Shown here in pieces: positions 25,522-34,372 of a DNA stretch of 64,000 nucleotides (position 1 is its first letter; each line of letters starts with the position of its first letter). Origin of the DNA: Acidobacteriota bacterium (GTDB lineage Bacteria; Acidobacteriota; Holophagae; Acanthopleuribacterales; Acanthopleuribacteraceae); NCBI GenBank assembly GCA_020439745.1, contig JAGQSC010000017.1:62001-126000 (forward strand), given 5' to 3'. A model generated the notes under the pieces. That model worked only from the letters and a program-made list of their open reading frames with translations, did no database searches and had not been told where the DNA came from. The position numbers were made by a program, and so were the translations under genes.

Positions 25522-26566
25522 CACCTTTAAGTGGTGGGTGGCGTTGTTCGCAGCGCCACTCATCGCCCACGATTTCCAACAAACTCAAGCAACATTGGTG
25601 GTCCGAGGCAACCAGGTGGTGGTGCAACTGGTTTGTGATTTGGACGCTTATGCTTTGGGCGTGAGCCCCCAGACACCTTCCGAAGAGTGCCGTGACCGTT
25701 TGGAATCGATGGAGCTGGATGCCCGGGAAAAGGCATGGTCGCAGGCCAAGCGATTTCTCGAACGGCGCATCAAATTGCGTGTGGATGGTGAACCTCTCAT
25801 CCTGCAGTTGATGCCAGCGAAGGCGCCCGGCGATCAGGGCTATTTTGGCGTTAAGGCAGAATTGGTAGGTGCGTTGCCCGAGGATTGGCGTGAATTCACG
25901 CTGTTTTCATCTCGCGCCCTACCACCCCTGATGCTGGAGGTGTTCATCGATGACAAGATCACGTACAAGGGCCTCGTAGGGCAGGGCCTTGAAAGTCCTC
26001 CCATCGGCAGGGGCTCAACCCGGCAGCTTCAAGTGTTTTACTATTTGACCATGGGCTACATGCATATCCTGCCCTTGGGCCTTGACCACATCTTGTTCGT
26101 GTTGGGACTATTTCTGTTTTCTCGAAAGCCAAAAGACCTGCTTTGGCAGGTCAGCGCGTTTACTTTGGCGCATACGACCACGTTGGCTTTGTCTGCCTAT
26201 GGTGTAGTTCGATTGCCTAGCCAACTGGTCGAATCGCTGATTGCATTGAGCCTTGTCTATGTAGGTGTGGAAAACCTTCTGGCCACCCAAATCAAGACCC
26301 GTCGACTGCTTGTAGTTTTTGGATTTGGACTGCTTCATGGCCTCGGATTCGCTTCGGTGGTTATGGATCTCGATTCGTGGCAAAGGGGCGCATGGCATCT
26401 AATTTCATTCAATGTGGGCGTCGAATTGGGTCAATTATCGGTTATTGGGATTGCATTCTTAGTTTTTATGTTGTTCCACAGTGAACTGCAGAAACACCTT
26501 TCGAATTGGGGTTCGTTGGCTGTGGCGTTGACGGGCTGTGTCTTGCTGATCTCGCGCATGATGTGA
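25514..26566 (+). CDS. HupE/UreJ-like membrane protein
   Basis: A 350-residue protein starting with GTG inside the end of the propeller gene. The N-terminal ~160 residues, after a hydrophobic leader, form an extracytoplasmic domain (ATLVVRGNQVVVQLVCDLDAYALG ... RIKLRVDGEPLILQLMP). The C-terminal half has about six membrane helices with the HupE/UreJ_2 signatures: MHILPLGLDHILFVLGLFLFSR, SAFTLAHTTTLALSAYG, FGLLHGLGFASVV. The family includes nickel/cobalt permease-like proteins, and the conserved His and Asp of GLDH and LAHT suggest metal binding. The coupling with PQQ propellers is of interest, but no function is proven. Confidence 0.8.
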   Translation: MADTFKWWVALFAAPLIAHDFQQTQATLVVRGNQVVVQLVCDLDAYALGVSPQTPSEECRDRLESMELDAREKAWSQAKRFLERRIKLRVDGEPLILQLMPAKAPGDQGYFGVKAELVGALPEDWREFTLFSSRALPPLMLEVFIDDKITYKGLVGQGLESPPIGRGSTRQLQVFYYLTMGYMHILPLGLDHILFVLGLFLFSRKPKDLLWQVSAFTLAHTTTLALSAYGVVRLPSQLVESLIALSLVYVGVENLLATQIKTRRLLVVFGFGLLHGLGFASVVMDLDSWQRGAWHLISFNVGVELGQLSVIGIAFLVFMLFHSELQKHLSNWGSLAVALTGCVLLISRMM

Positions 26567-26575
26567 CTTTATCAC

Positions 26576-26604
26576 TTGACAACAAAGTAAGTGTTCACTA
26601 ACTT
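26576..26604 (+). promoter_or_regulatory. Promoter with TetR operator (site 1)
   Basis: TTGACA (26576-26581) and TAACTT (26599-26604) are 17 bp apart, a plausible sigma-70 promoter. Between and over them lies the 20-bp palindrome AAGTAAGTGTTCACTAACTT (26585-26604), 8 of 10 positions symmetric. The same sequence, 19 of 20 in reverse complement, recurs at 27358-27377 before the downstream operon. Binding here would block the promoter, so autorepression by the TetR protein at 26621 is inferred. Confidence 0.8.
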
Positions 26605-26620
26605 ATCTGTAGGAGGTCGT

Positions 26621-27337
26621 GTGAACCCACCCAGACTGAGTGCTGACGAACGTAGAGCCGCGATTTTGGCTGCCGCTATGCCACTGTTCGCTGTCCATGG
26701 ATTTGCGGCTACAACTACCAGACAAATCGCCGATTCAGCAGGCGTTTCAGAGGCATTGCTGTATCGGCATTTTCCAAGCAAGGAAGATCTGTACATGGCA
26801 CTCCACGAATTTTGCTGTGTCCATGCCGAGGTGTTTTCTCGCTTTATTGACGAAATCAAGCCAAGCACTTCGACCCTTGTGCACTCGGTTTACTACATCA
26901 TGAATTCTATTTTTCTACACAAACAAAACCATCCGGACGATCCCGTGAACAATGAACATTTTTGCCGCCTAATGATCAACAGTTTGCTGGATGATGGCCG
27001 GTTTGCGCGGATGTTCATCAAGGATCAAGTCATGCCGTGGATGGATTTGTGGGCCGCCAGCGCCAAGTCTGCGGAAGCGGCTGGAGACATGAATCCAGGA
27101 ATAGCCATTGAAAACCGATTGTGGTTTACACACCATCTGGCCGTCATGTTAGCGGTCAATCATTTGCCAGAGACCTGTGTTATCCCCTACGCGTGCAACG
27201 CCCAGAACCTGTGCGATGAGGCAGTTCTCTTCAGTCTACGTGGCATGGGCCTCACCGAGTCCGCCATTGCCACCCACTACAATCCAAGTGCTATTCAACT
27301 TTTTACAAAAAAGATCTTCGAGGCACTAAACCCTTAA
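26621..27337 (+). CDS. TetR/AcrR-family transcriptional repressor
   Basis: A 238-residue protein. The N-terminal ~55 residues hold the TetR helix-turn-helix: ERRAAILAAAMPLFAVHGFAATTTRQIADSAGVSEALLYRHFPSKEDLYMA. The ligand-binding C-terminal part is not recognised. The GTG at 26621 follows AGGAGG (26611-26616); an upstream GTG at 26591 lies within the operator and is unlikely. Matching palindromes before this gene and before 27410 indicate that it represses itself and the export operon that follows. The ligand is unknown, probably a lipid or hydrophobic compound moved by the RND protein. Confidence 0.92.
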   Translation: MNPPRLSADERRAAILAAAMPLFAVHGFAATTTRQIADSAGVSEALLYRHFPSKEDLYMALHEFCCVHAEVFSRFIDEIKPSTSTLVHSVYYIMNSIFLHKQNHPDDPVNNEHFCRLMINSLLDDGRFARMFIKDQVMPWMDLWAASAKSAEAAGDMNPGIAIENRLWFTHHLAVMLAVNHLPETCVIPYACNAQNLCDEAVLFSLRGMGLTESAIATHYNPSAIQLFTKKIFEALNP

Positions 27338-27354
27338 CCTTTTTTTGCGTATCA

Positions 27355-27380
27355 CTGAAGTTAGTGAACGCTTACTTCAG
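27355..27380 (+). promoter_or_regulatory. TetR operator before the RND export operon (site 2)
   Basis: The 26-bp palindrome from CTGAAG (27355-27360) to CTTCAG (27375-27380). Its inner 20 bp, AAGTTAGTGAACGCTTACTT (27358-27377), match the operator at 26585-26604 in reverse complement at 19 of 20 bases. It lies 30 bp before the start at 27410. Clear -35 and -10 boxes are not evident. Confidence 0.8.
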
Positions 27381-27409
27381 TAAGTTGACCTGTTTGTTAG
27401 GAGTCGTAT

Positions 27410-28153
27410 ATGTGGTTCTTTTTGTTGTTGATTTTGAATGAGGATGCCGCCCGTCGGGGATTGGAGATCGCCCAAGAGTCGGATCGCGCGAATGCGGGCT
27501 TTGTGTCTGAGTACTCCGAGATGGAGATGGTTTTGATCAATGCGCACGGCGACCAAACGGTGCGAAAGCTCACAACTGAAACCATGGAGATGGAAGACGA
27601 TGGCGACAAGTCAGTTTCTATGTTCCTATGGCCCGCGGATGTGAAGGGTACCAAGATGCTCACTTGGAGCCACAAGGTGGACGATGATGATCAATGGTTG
27701 TACCTGCCGGCATTGAAACGCGTGAAACGCATTAGTTCGAAGAACAAGTCGGGATCTTTTATGGGTAGTGAATTCGCCTACGAGGATTTGGGAAGCCAGG
27801 AAGTAGAGAAATATAGCTACACCTATTTAGGTGATGAGTCCGCTGAGGCCCGTGAGTGCTACAAGCTGGAACGCATTCCGGTCAGCACACGAAGTGGTTA
27901 TAGCAAGCAAATCGTTTGGATGGCTAAGGACCTGATGAACCCCGTGCGAATTGAGTACTACGACCGAAAGGGTGAATTACTCAAGGTCGGTGTCTTCAAG
28001 GATTACCGACAAGTAAATGGATTCTGGCGCGTCCACGAGATTGAGATGAAGAATGTACAGACATTGAAATCGTCGTTGATCAAGTGGGAAAGCCGGCAAC
28101 TTGGCCAAGAGATCGCGGAAGATCAATTTACGTCGGAATCACTGACAGAATAA
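27410..28153 (+). CDS. LolA-like outer-membrane lipoprotein-sorting family protein
   Basis: A 247-residue exported protein with a short uncharged leader (MWFFLLLILNEDA). The order of strands fits the LolA-like family associated with RND transporters: SEYSEMEMVLINAHGDQTVRKL, SVSMFLWPADVKGTKMLTW, DDQWLYLPALKRVKRISSKNKSGSFMGSEFAYEDLG, then KLERIPVSTRSGYSKQIVWM and PVRIEYYDRKGELLKVG. The fold is a half-closed beta barrel that carries hydrophobic ligands across the periplasm. TTAGGAG precedes the ATG. It is the first gene of the unit with the barrel protein and MMPL transporter, so it probably passes a lipid-like substrate between them. Confidence 0.87.
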   Translation: MWFFLLLILNEDAARRGLEIAQESDRANAGFVSEYSEMEMVLINAHGDQTVRKLTTETMEMEDDGDKSVSMFLWPADVKGTKMLTWSHKVDDDDQWLYLPALKRVKRISSKNKSGSFMGSEFAYEDLGSQEVEKYSYTYLGDESAEARECYKLERIPVSTRSGYSKQIVWMAKDLMNPVRIEYYDRKGELLKVGVFKDYRQVNGFWRVHEIEMKNVQTLKSSLIKWESRQLGQEIAEDQFTSESLTE

Positions 28154-28163
28154 AGGGATATTC

Positions 28164-29372
28164 ATGATCGGGACGCTTGTTTTTGCGCTCAGCCTGTGCG
28201 CTGGGGAGTGGGACGTCTATTTCAAGGCCGAAATAGCAACGGAACTGCGACAATTTGAGTCAGATGATGACATGCGCACCATCGACAGCGGGACGGCTGG
28301 GTTTGTGCGTTTGGAGACTTCGTTGAAACGCGGTGCCTTCAGCGTCGCTGCTCGGGGATTTGGACGGGTCGACCCCAAGGACCACGATCGGGATAACGCT
28401 TCATTTGAGGAACTTTTCTTGTCGATTGATGATCGCGGTTGGCGCGTACGGGCGGGCTATCAAATGCTGAATTGGACCGCTACTGAAGCTTTTCACCCCG
28501 CCGACGTGATGAATGCGCGCAATTTTGACAGTGATATTGAGAACCCGGAAAAGAAGGGTGAACTCATGCTGTCGGTGCGACGCCGATTACCTGTGGGTTC
28601 CATCGAAGCCTTCTACATGCCACGCATGGAGCGCCCCGAGCTTCCGGGCAGCCGTTCAAGATTGTCGTTTGCCCCACCTGGGTTTTCTACCTCTGAGCCT
28701 CTTTGGCTTGACGATAATGGGAATTTGGATACATCAGATTCGCGGTTCCAGTGGGGTTTGCGTTGGAATGCAGTGCTTGGGGACGCCGATCTGTCCCTAC
28801 ACTACCTGGACCATCAAGACCGACTGCAACCTGTCGTGGACGTGGACGTCACATCTGCCCTAGTACAGCCCTATTACCTGCCAGTCCACGAGTATGGAGG
28901 CACTTACTCACAAGTAGTGGGCGCTTCGATTGCGAAACTGGAAGTGGGGCACAAGGATTTTCAGTGGGATGCGGTACCTGATCACACCCAAGTCGCCATC
29001 GGATGGGAATACGGTTGGATTTCTGCCAATGGCGCCGCCCCAACACTGATTATGGAAGCACAGAACTATTTCGGGGTGAACGAATCAGAGCGTGCCGCCT
29101 TGGGGACCTTCCAGCGTGATCTACTGGTGGGGTATCGCCATGCGTTCAATGACATCGCGGGACGTGAACTATTGGTAACTGTGATTACTGACCTCGAACG
29201 AAGCCACGAATGGCTGGCCAATCTGCGTTACAGCCAAAGACTGAGTGATACCTGGTCGGTTTCGGCCGGACTGAGATACATCGACGCACCGCCGAAACGT
29301 ACGTTGGCCCAGGGGCTGGAACTGCTCGATGGTGCCAATCAGATTTTTTTGACTTTGAAGCGATTTTTCTAA
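28164..29372 (+). CDS. Outer-membrane beta-barrel protein of the export operon
   Basis: A 402-residue protein with a short leader (MIGTLVFALSLCAG) and amphipathic strands throughout (GFVRLETSLKRGAFSVAARGFGRVD; GWRVRAGYQMLNWTAT; TQVAIGWEYGWISANG; WSVSAGLRYIDAP), ending in ANQIFLTLKRFF, a C-terminal Phe as barrel-assembly signal. The Asn/Asp-containing early segment FHPADVMNARNFDSDIENPEKKGELM resembles the DUF1302-type barrels that accompany LolA-like and MMPL genes. The Cys near the end of the leader has Leu before it, so a lipobox is unlikely. It is probably the outer-membrane part of the transport route. Confidence 0.75.
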   Translation: MIGTLVFALSLCAGEWDVYFKAEIATELRQFESDDDMRTIDSGTAGFVRLETSLKRGAFSVAARGFGRVDPKDHDRDNASFEELFLSIDDRGWRVRAGYQMLNWTATEAFHPADVMNARNFDSDIENPEKKGELMLSVRRRLPVGSIEAFYMPRMERPELPGSRSRLSFAPPGFSTSEPLWLDDNGNLDTSDSRFQWGLRWNAVLGDADLSLHYLDHQDRLQPVVDVDVTSALVQPYYLPVHEYGGTYSQVVGASIAKLEVGHKDFQWDAVPDHTQVAIGWEYGWISANGAAPTLIMEAQNYFGVNESERAALGTFQRDLLVGYRHAFNDIAGRELLVTVITDLERSHEWLANLRYSQRLSDTWSVSAGLRYIDAPPKRTLAQGLELLDGANQIFLTLKRFF

Positions 29373-29384
29373 GGAGCTTTTGCC

Positions 29385-31751
29385 ATGACGCCACAAATGG
29401 AAAAGAAAACGTTATCGATGAAGACTGCAGACTTGATTCTGCGATTCCCAAAATCAGCGATGTTGCTGGGACTTGTTATGGCTGTACTCGCCATTCCTGG
29501 CGTGACGCGCCTGCAATCCGATTTCACATATAGAATCTGGTTCCGCGATGGCGATCCATTGTTGGAGACCTTTGACCGCTTCGAGCGTCGATTCGGCAAT
29601 GACGAAGCCGTGGCTGTAGTCATTCATAGTCCGTCGGGGATATTTGATACCGAGTCCACCACTTTGCTGCAAAACCTGACGAAGGACATGTGGCAAGTGG
29701 CTGAAATCATTCGTGTGGATTCATTGACGAACTACAACTGGACTCACGCCGAAGTGGTCGATGGGGAAGACGAACTCTTTGTGGATCCCTTGATACCCGA
29801 CCCGGATGATCAGGCATTGACGGAAGAGGTGCTCAAGGAGCGGGAATCCGTGGCCGTCAACCATGAGGTCATTCCCGGTTATCTTGTGAGTCAGGATGGC
29901 AAGACGGCAGTGATATTTGCGCGACTCAAACCTGCGATAGGCGGGTCTCCAGACTTCGAAAAAGTGATCCAAGGCACGCGAGAGAAAATCAAGGCGTACG
30001 AAGGTTTGGGTGATCATGAGTTCTATCTGACTGGCAATGCGGCTGTGACGCAGACGTTTAAAGAAGTGACCCAACAAGATATGCAAGTCATGGTTCCGGC
30101 ACTACTAGGTGCCATCGTGCTGTTCCTGTTGTTCTTCTTCAGACGTTTGTCGGGGATGCTGATGCCGTTAATCGTAATCGTGGCCAGCATATCCATCACC
30201 ATGGGTCTGTCTGGTTGGTTGGGCATCAAGATTAACAACTTGACGGCGATTGTCCCTCACATTCTCATCGCCATCGCCATCGCAGATGCCGTGCACATCA
30301 TGGTGACCTTTTTTCAGTTCCGCCAGAAAGGGTTGGAGCGCCTCGAAGCAATTCGTGGCACGTTGGTGAAGAACCTGCAACCTACGTTGTTGACCTCCAT
30401 TTCCACGGCGATTGGGTTCTTTTCGTTTGCCACCGCTAAAATTACACCTATTATGTCCATGGGGGTTCTGGCGGGCGTCGGCACCCTAATCGCTTGGGTC
30501 GTTACAATATTGGTTCTCAGCCCCATGTTGGCTTTGATCCCCATCAACATCAAACAAAAGCCGGAAGAGAAAAGAACGTTTGAGCCTTCGACTTGGAGCC
30601 TTTCCTACACTCGGTGGCTTCAACAGTGGCGTACGCCAGTCTTGATATTGTTTGCCGTGTTTAGCGTCATTTCGCTTTACGTAGCCTCCCGCAATGTGGT
30701 CAATTCCGACCCTTTCAAATACTTTGCGCCAAGCGTGCCCACCCGCGTGGCCAACGAATTCATTGAGGAGAACCTCGGCGGATCCATGGGCCTGGAAATT
30801 GTGGTTAACAGTGGGGAGAAAGACGGCATTTACGAGCCGGAATTCTTGAATAAGGTCGATGTGTTTCAGGATTGGTTGAACGAATTGCCCTATGTCACCA
30901 AAACCGTTTCGCTGGTGGATATCGTCAAGCAAATCAACCGCTCGTTACACAACGAAGCACAAGAGGCCTACGTGATTCCTGACGACCGGGGCTTAATTGC
31001 GCAGGAGTTGTTGCTCTACACCATGGGTTTGCCCCAGGGCATGGAACTCACTGACCGCATGACTTTGGACTACGACATGATCCGCCTGACCGCCATGTGG
31101 ACGCTACACGAGTCGCGTACCTCACTGGTCGAGATGAAGCGCATTGAAGCCAAAGCCGCGGAACTGGGTCTGAATGCGTATGTGACCGGCAAAACACCAC
31201 TTTGGCATGGACTGAACCCCTACGTGGTGGGTACCTTTATCGTTTCTATTAGTCTGGCGCTGGTTTTGGTTTCCATCTTGATGGTCGTCGTGTTTCGGTC
31301 GGTCCGTTTGGGACTTCTGTCCATGATTCCAAACACCGTTCCACTGATATTCGGTGGCGCCATCATGACGATCTTGAATAAGCCCCTTGATATTGGAACG
31401 GTGATCGTGGCCAGTGTGTGCTTGGGTATTGCCGTGGACGACACCATTCACTTCCTGTCGAACTTCAATCGGTGGCGCCAATCCGGGGCGGATACATCCT
31501 ATGCCGTGGCACAGGTGATTACCCATACAGGACCCGCATTGCTTGTGACCACAGTCATTCTGGTTGCCGGATTCGGGACCTTCGCTTTTGCATCATTCGT
31601 GCCCAATATCAACTTTGGCATTATGACGGCGATCATTCTCACGACCGCTCTCATCGCCGATTTCACTTTGCTTCCAGCGATGTTGTTACGAAGCCAGCCG
31701 CAGGAATCCGAATCGTCGGTATTACTGGATGCTGAAGGTCAAACGGCCTAA
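29385..31751 (+). CDS. RND/MMPL-family transporter
   Basis: A 788-residue inner-membrane protein of the MMPL/SSD type. TM1 at ~22-40 is followed by a large periplasmic domain, five helices (~235-400: VPALLGAIVLFLLFFFRRL, LMPLIVIVASISITMGLSGW, IVPHILIAIAIADAVHIMV, PIMSMGVLAGVGTLIAWVV), then TM7 at ~425, a second periplasmic domain, and five helices at the end. IAIADAVHIM and GIAVDDTIHFLSN carry the Asp-Asp/His proton-relay residues of the two halves. TAAGGAG precedes the start. This family moves lipids, hopanoids or other hydrophobic compounds, driven by protons. It is regulated with its two partner genes by the TetR protein. Confidence 0.92.
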   Translation: MTPQMEKKTLSMKTADLILRFPKSAMLLGLVMAVLAIPGVTRLQSDFTYRIWFRDGDPLLETFDRFERRFGNDEAVAVVIHSPSGIFDTESTTLLQNLTKDMWQVAEIIRVDSLTNYNWTHAEVVDGEDELFVDPLIPDPDDQALTEEVLKERESVAVNHEVIPGYLVSQDGKTAVIFARLKPAIGGSPDFEKVIQGTREKIKAYEGLGDHEFYLTGNAAVTQTFKEVTQQDMQVMVPALLGAIVLFLLFFFRRLSGMLMPLIVIVASISITMGLSGWLGIKINNLTAIVPHILIAIAIADAVHIMVTFFQFRQKGLERLEAIRGTLVKNLQPTLLTSISTAIGFFSFATAKITPIMSMGVLAGVGTLIAWVVTILVLSPMLALIPINIKQKPEEKRTFEPSTWSLSYTRWLQQWRTPVLILFAVFSVISLYVASRNVVNSDPFKYFAPSVPTRVANEFIEENLGGSMGLEIVVNSGEKDGIYEPEFLNKVDVFQDWLNELPYVTKTVSLVDIVKQINRSLHNEAQEAYVIPDDRGLIAQELLLYTMGLPQGMELTDRMTLDYDMIRLTAMWTLHESRTSLVEMKRIEAKAAELGLNAYVTGKTPLWHGLNPYVVGTFIVSISLALVLVSILMVVVFRSVRLGLLSMIPNTVPLIFGGAIMTILNKPLDIGTVIVASVCLGIAVDDTIHFLSNFNRWRQSGADTSYAVAQVITHTGPALLVTTVILVAGFGTFAFASFVPNINFGIMTAIILTTALIADFTLLPAMLLRSQPQESESSVLLDAEGQTA

Positions 31752-31756
31752 TCGAA

Positions 31757-34372
31757 TCAGGGGACGGCCGTGACCGACACGGCCGTCGCTTTGTACTGCG
31801 GACATTTCGATTGAGGATCTGTATGGGGTCCCGTCACTTTGTTGATCCCTGTTTCGGGGTGATGGAAGGAACAAAACACGGTGCCAGGAGCGACACGGTC
31901 GGCTCGTTTCATGACCAATGACGTGGTGCCCCATTGACTTCTGAGGGTCACCATGGTGCCGTCCTCCAGCAGACCTGCATCGGCTGGATTCATCTCAAGT
32001 ACATCCGCGCTTGCCATGGCAAGCTGAGGGGTCCTACGGGTCATGGACCCTACGTTGTAATGGTGTAACACCCTTCCTGTGATTAGCATCAATGGGAATT
32101 GCTCGTTTGTTTGTTCAGGGGATGGTAGGTAGCGCAAGGCTGTGAGCAGACCCTTGCCTCGCAGAAATCCGGACGCATGGACGGTAGCAGTGCCTGGATG
32201 ATCCTTATGAGGGCAGGGCCACTGTAACCCGTCGCCTTCCAACCGTTGATAAGAGACTCCTCCAAATAGTCGAGGCACGGCTTTGGCAATTTCGTCCATC
32301 ACCTCGGAGGGGTGTTCATAATGCCAATCTGCGCCTAACGCTCTAGCCGTTTCTTGAAAGATCCACCAATCCGATTTTGCATCGCCCGGTGGGGCCACTG
32401 AGGCGCGAACTCGTTGGATGCGCCGCTCGCCGTTGGTAAAGGTGCCGTCTTCCTCGTGTACACAGGATGCGGGCAGAACCAGATTCGCCCAAGGGGTCGT
32501 TTCGTTCAGGAACAGGTCTTGAACCACAAGGAAATCGAGCTGTTCCAACGACTCAATCACGTCCCTTGTGTTGGGGTCACTTTGCACCGCGTCCTCGCCT
32601 TGTAACCAAAGGAATTTGAGGGTACCCATCTTCGCGGCAGTAAACATCTCAGGTGACTTCAAACCGGGCTGTGCGGGCGGAAGGCTGCCCCATAGGTTTG
32701 CTAGTCGATGTCGTACCTCCGGGTCATCCATGGGTTGGTATCCGGTAAACAAATTGGGCATGCCCCCCATGTCGGCATTGCCCTGAACGTTGTTTTGCCC
32801 ACGCAGCGGCAGCATGCCCGCACCTGACCGCCCGATGCTTCCGGTTAACATGCCAAGGTTACATAGAGCCATCACCGATTCCGTTCCCTGGGTGAGCTCA
32901 GATAATCCCAATCCGTGTACAAAGAGAGTCGGACCTTTGAGCAATGCCGCAGCGCTGTGAAGATCATCAAGAGACACGCCAGTTGTTTGGGCGACATCGC
33001 TCAGGTCAACAGAATCCAGGTGGGCGCTGAATGCTTCGGTTCCTTCAACTTTTTCGTCGAGGTAGGCTTGATCCACCTGCTGCGCGTCCCAAAGGATTTT
33101 CGCCAAAACGTTCAACAGAGACACATTGGTTCCTGGCTTCAACCACAAATGGACATCTGCAAATTGAGTTAACTCGATGGCTCGAGGGTCGATGACAATC
33201 AAACGGGCGCCTCTTTTGACCGCTTGCTTGATGCGAGCGCCCACCACTGGGTGTGCTTCGGTGGGATTAGCGCCGGCAACTACAATGCAGGTGGCACGCT
33301 CGATGTCTTGATAGGAGGCGGACGCCGCGCCCGTTCCGGTAACCGTCCGCAGTGCCAGTGCTGTAGATGAATGACAAACCCTGGCACAGCAGTCCACGTT
33401 GTTGGTACCGATGATCGAGCGAAACAGTTTTTGGGCTAAGTAGGCAGACTCGTTCGTGGCACGAGAAGACGTGAGTATGGCTAGGCTGTTTGGACCATGC
33501 TCGGATTTTGCCTTCCGGATCTCATCGGCTAGCACTTCAATGGCGCGTGTCCAACTGATGGGTTTAAAGTCGTCACCATCCCGTAGGAGTGGGGTCGTTA
33601 AGCGATCTGGACTCGAAACATACTGACGGGCATAGTGGCCCTTCGCACAAAGATGACCTCTATTGACCATTGCGTCTGTAATGCCATCAATAGCCGCAAT
33701 CTGTCCGTCATTCACACCGACGCGAACCCGACAACCTACGCCGCAATAGCCACATACTGAATCGACGCTCACGTCATGCGGAAGATTGATGTCTACGATG
33801 GCACCAGTGGGGCAAAGCGGTGCGCAGGCGCCACAATAGGTGCAAGGACTGCCTGTGAAGCCGTCATTCACACCCAGTGCCAGCTGCGTTAGACCGCCAC
33901 GGTTCTGGACTGAGTAACAGTTCTGTCCCTGGATCAAATCACAGGCCACCATACACTTTCGGCAGACAATGCAAGCCTTCGGGTCGAAACCTAGATAACC
34001 ATCGAAATGGCGCCGATCCGTGGTCGTGATATTGATCCCATGCTCATGACACAGGCGTGCAAAGACAGAATCGGAAAGGACGTCGGACACATTTCTTTGC
34101 TCCAGCAACAACTCCAGAATCCACCTTCGCATTTGTCTGAGTTCCTGCGTTTGCGTGACAATGACGGAATCAGGACTAATGGGGGTGTGGCATGCTGCTT
34201 TCAAGCCCAACTGTTTCACGTCGACCAGGCATAACCGGCAACCGCCTTCTGGTCTGAGACCTTCAACATGACACAACGTAGGTATGTCAATCCCTGAACG
34301 CCTTGCTGCCGCAAGAATCGTGTCATCTTGATGAAAGCTGATTCGTTTTCCGTTGATGGTGGCTTCAGGCAT
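31757..34372 (-). CDS. Formate dehydrogenase, catalytic alpha subunit (Mo-bis-MGD)
   Basis: A 871-residue protein with the domain order of NAD-linked formate dehydrogenases: a plant-type [2Fe-2S] domain (Cys34, Cys45, Cys48 and a fourth in AACHTP), a His-Cys-type segment, two 4Fe-4S clusters (CIVCRKCMVACDLIQGQNCY and CTYCGACAPLCPTG), the CGYCGVGCRVRVGV cluster at the head of the molybdopterin part, and a bis-MGD domain ending in LVLPASCVHEEDGTFTNGERRIQ. The metal ligand is Cys (ARVCHSSTAL), not selenocysteine. It oxidises formate to CO2, electrons passing to the diaphorase subunit. The start at 34372 follows GGAGGCCATC; 34387 is an alternative. It overlaps the beta gene by 8 bp. Confidence 0.93.
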   Translation of the reverse strand: MPEATINGKRISFHQDDTILAAARRSGIDIPTLCHVEGLRPEGGCRLCLVDVKQLGLKAACHTPISPDSVIVTQTQELRQMRRWILELLLEQRNVSDVLSDSVFARLCHEHGINITTTDRRHFDGYLGFDPKACIVCRKCMVACDLIQGQNCYSVQNRGGLTQLALGVNDGFTGSPCTYCGACAPLCPTGAIVDINLPHDVSVDSVCGYCGVGCRVRVGVNDGQIAAIDGITDAMVNRGHLCAKGHYARQYVSSPDRLTTPLLRDGDDFKPISWTRAIEVLADEIRKAKSEHGPNSLAILTSSRATNESAYLAQKLFRSIIGTNNVDCCARVCHSSTALALRTVTGTGAASASYQDIERATCIVVAGANPTEAHPVVGARIKQAVKRGARLIVIDPRAIELTQFADVHLWLKPGTNVSLLNVLAKILWDAQQVDQAYLDEKVEGTEAFSAHLDSVDLSDVAQTTGVSLDDLHSAAALLKGPTLFVHGLGLSELTQGTESVMALCNLGMLTGSIGRSGAGMLPLRGQNNVQGNADMGGMPNLFTGYQPMDDPEVRHRLANLWGSLPPAQPGLKSPEMFTAAKMGTLKFLWLQGEDAVQSDPNTRDVIESLEQLDFLVVQDLFLNETTPWANLVLPASCVHEEDGTFTNGERRIQRVRASVAPPGDAKSDWWIFQETARALGADWHYEHPSEVMDEIAKAVPRLFGGVSYQRLEGDGLQWPCPHKDHPGTATVHASGFLRGKGLLTALRYLPSPEQTNEQFPLMLITGRVLHHYNVGSMTRRTPQLAMASADVLEMNPADAGLLEDGTMVTLRSQWGTTSLVMKRADRVAPGTVFCSFHHPETGINKVTGPHTDPQSKCPQYKATAVSVTAVP

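Noticed and set aside
28164-28208. Lipoprotein signal in the barrel protein (LSLCAG)
   Set aside because: Leu directly before Cys does not fit the lipobox, and a C-terminal Phe barrel protein is not expected to be lipidated there.
31763-31787. Perfect 9-bp inverted repeat GACGGCCGT / ACGGCCGTC as terminator
   Set aside because: It is inside the last codons of the formate dehydrogenase gene (encoding TAVSVTAV) and has no T-run in either direction, so a terminator role is not supported.
33330-33400. Selenocysteine at the formate dehydrogenase active site
   Set aside because: The position is an ordinary Cys codon in ARVCHSST, with no in-frame TGA.
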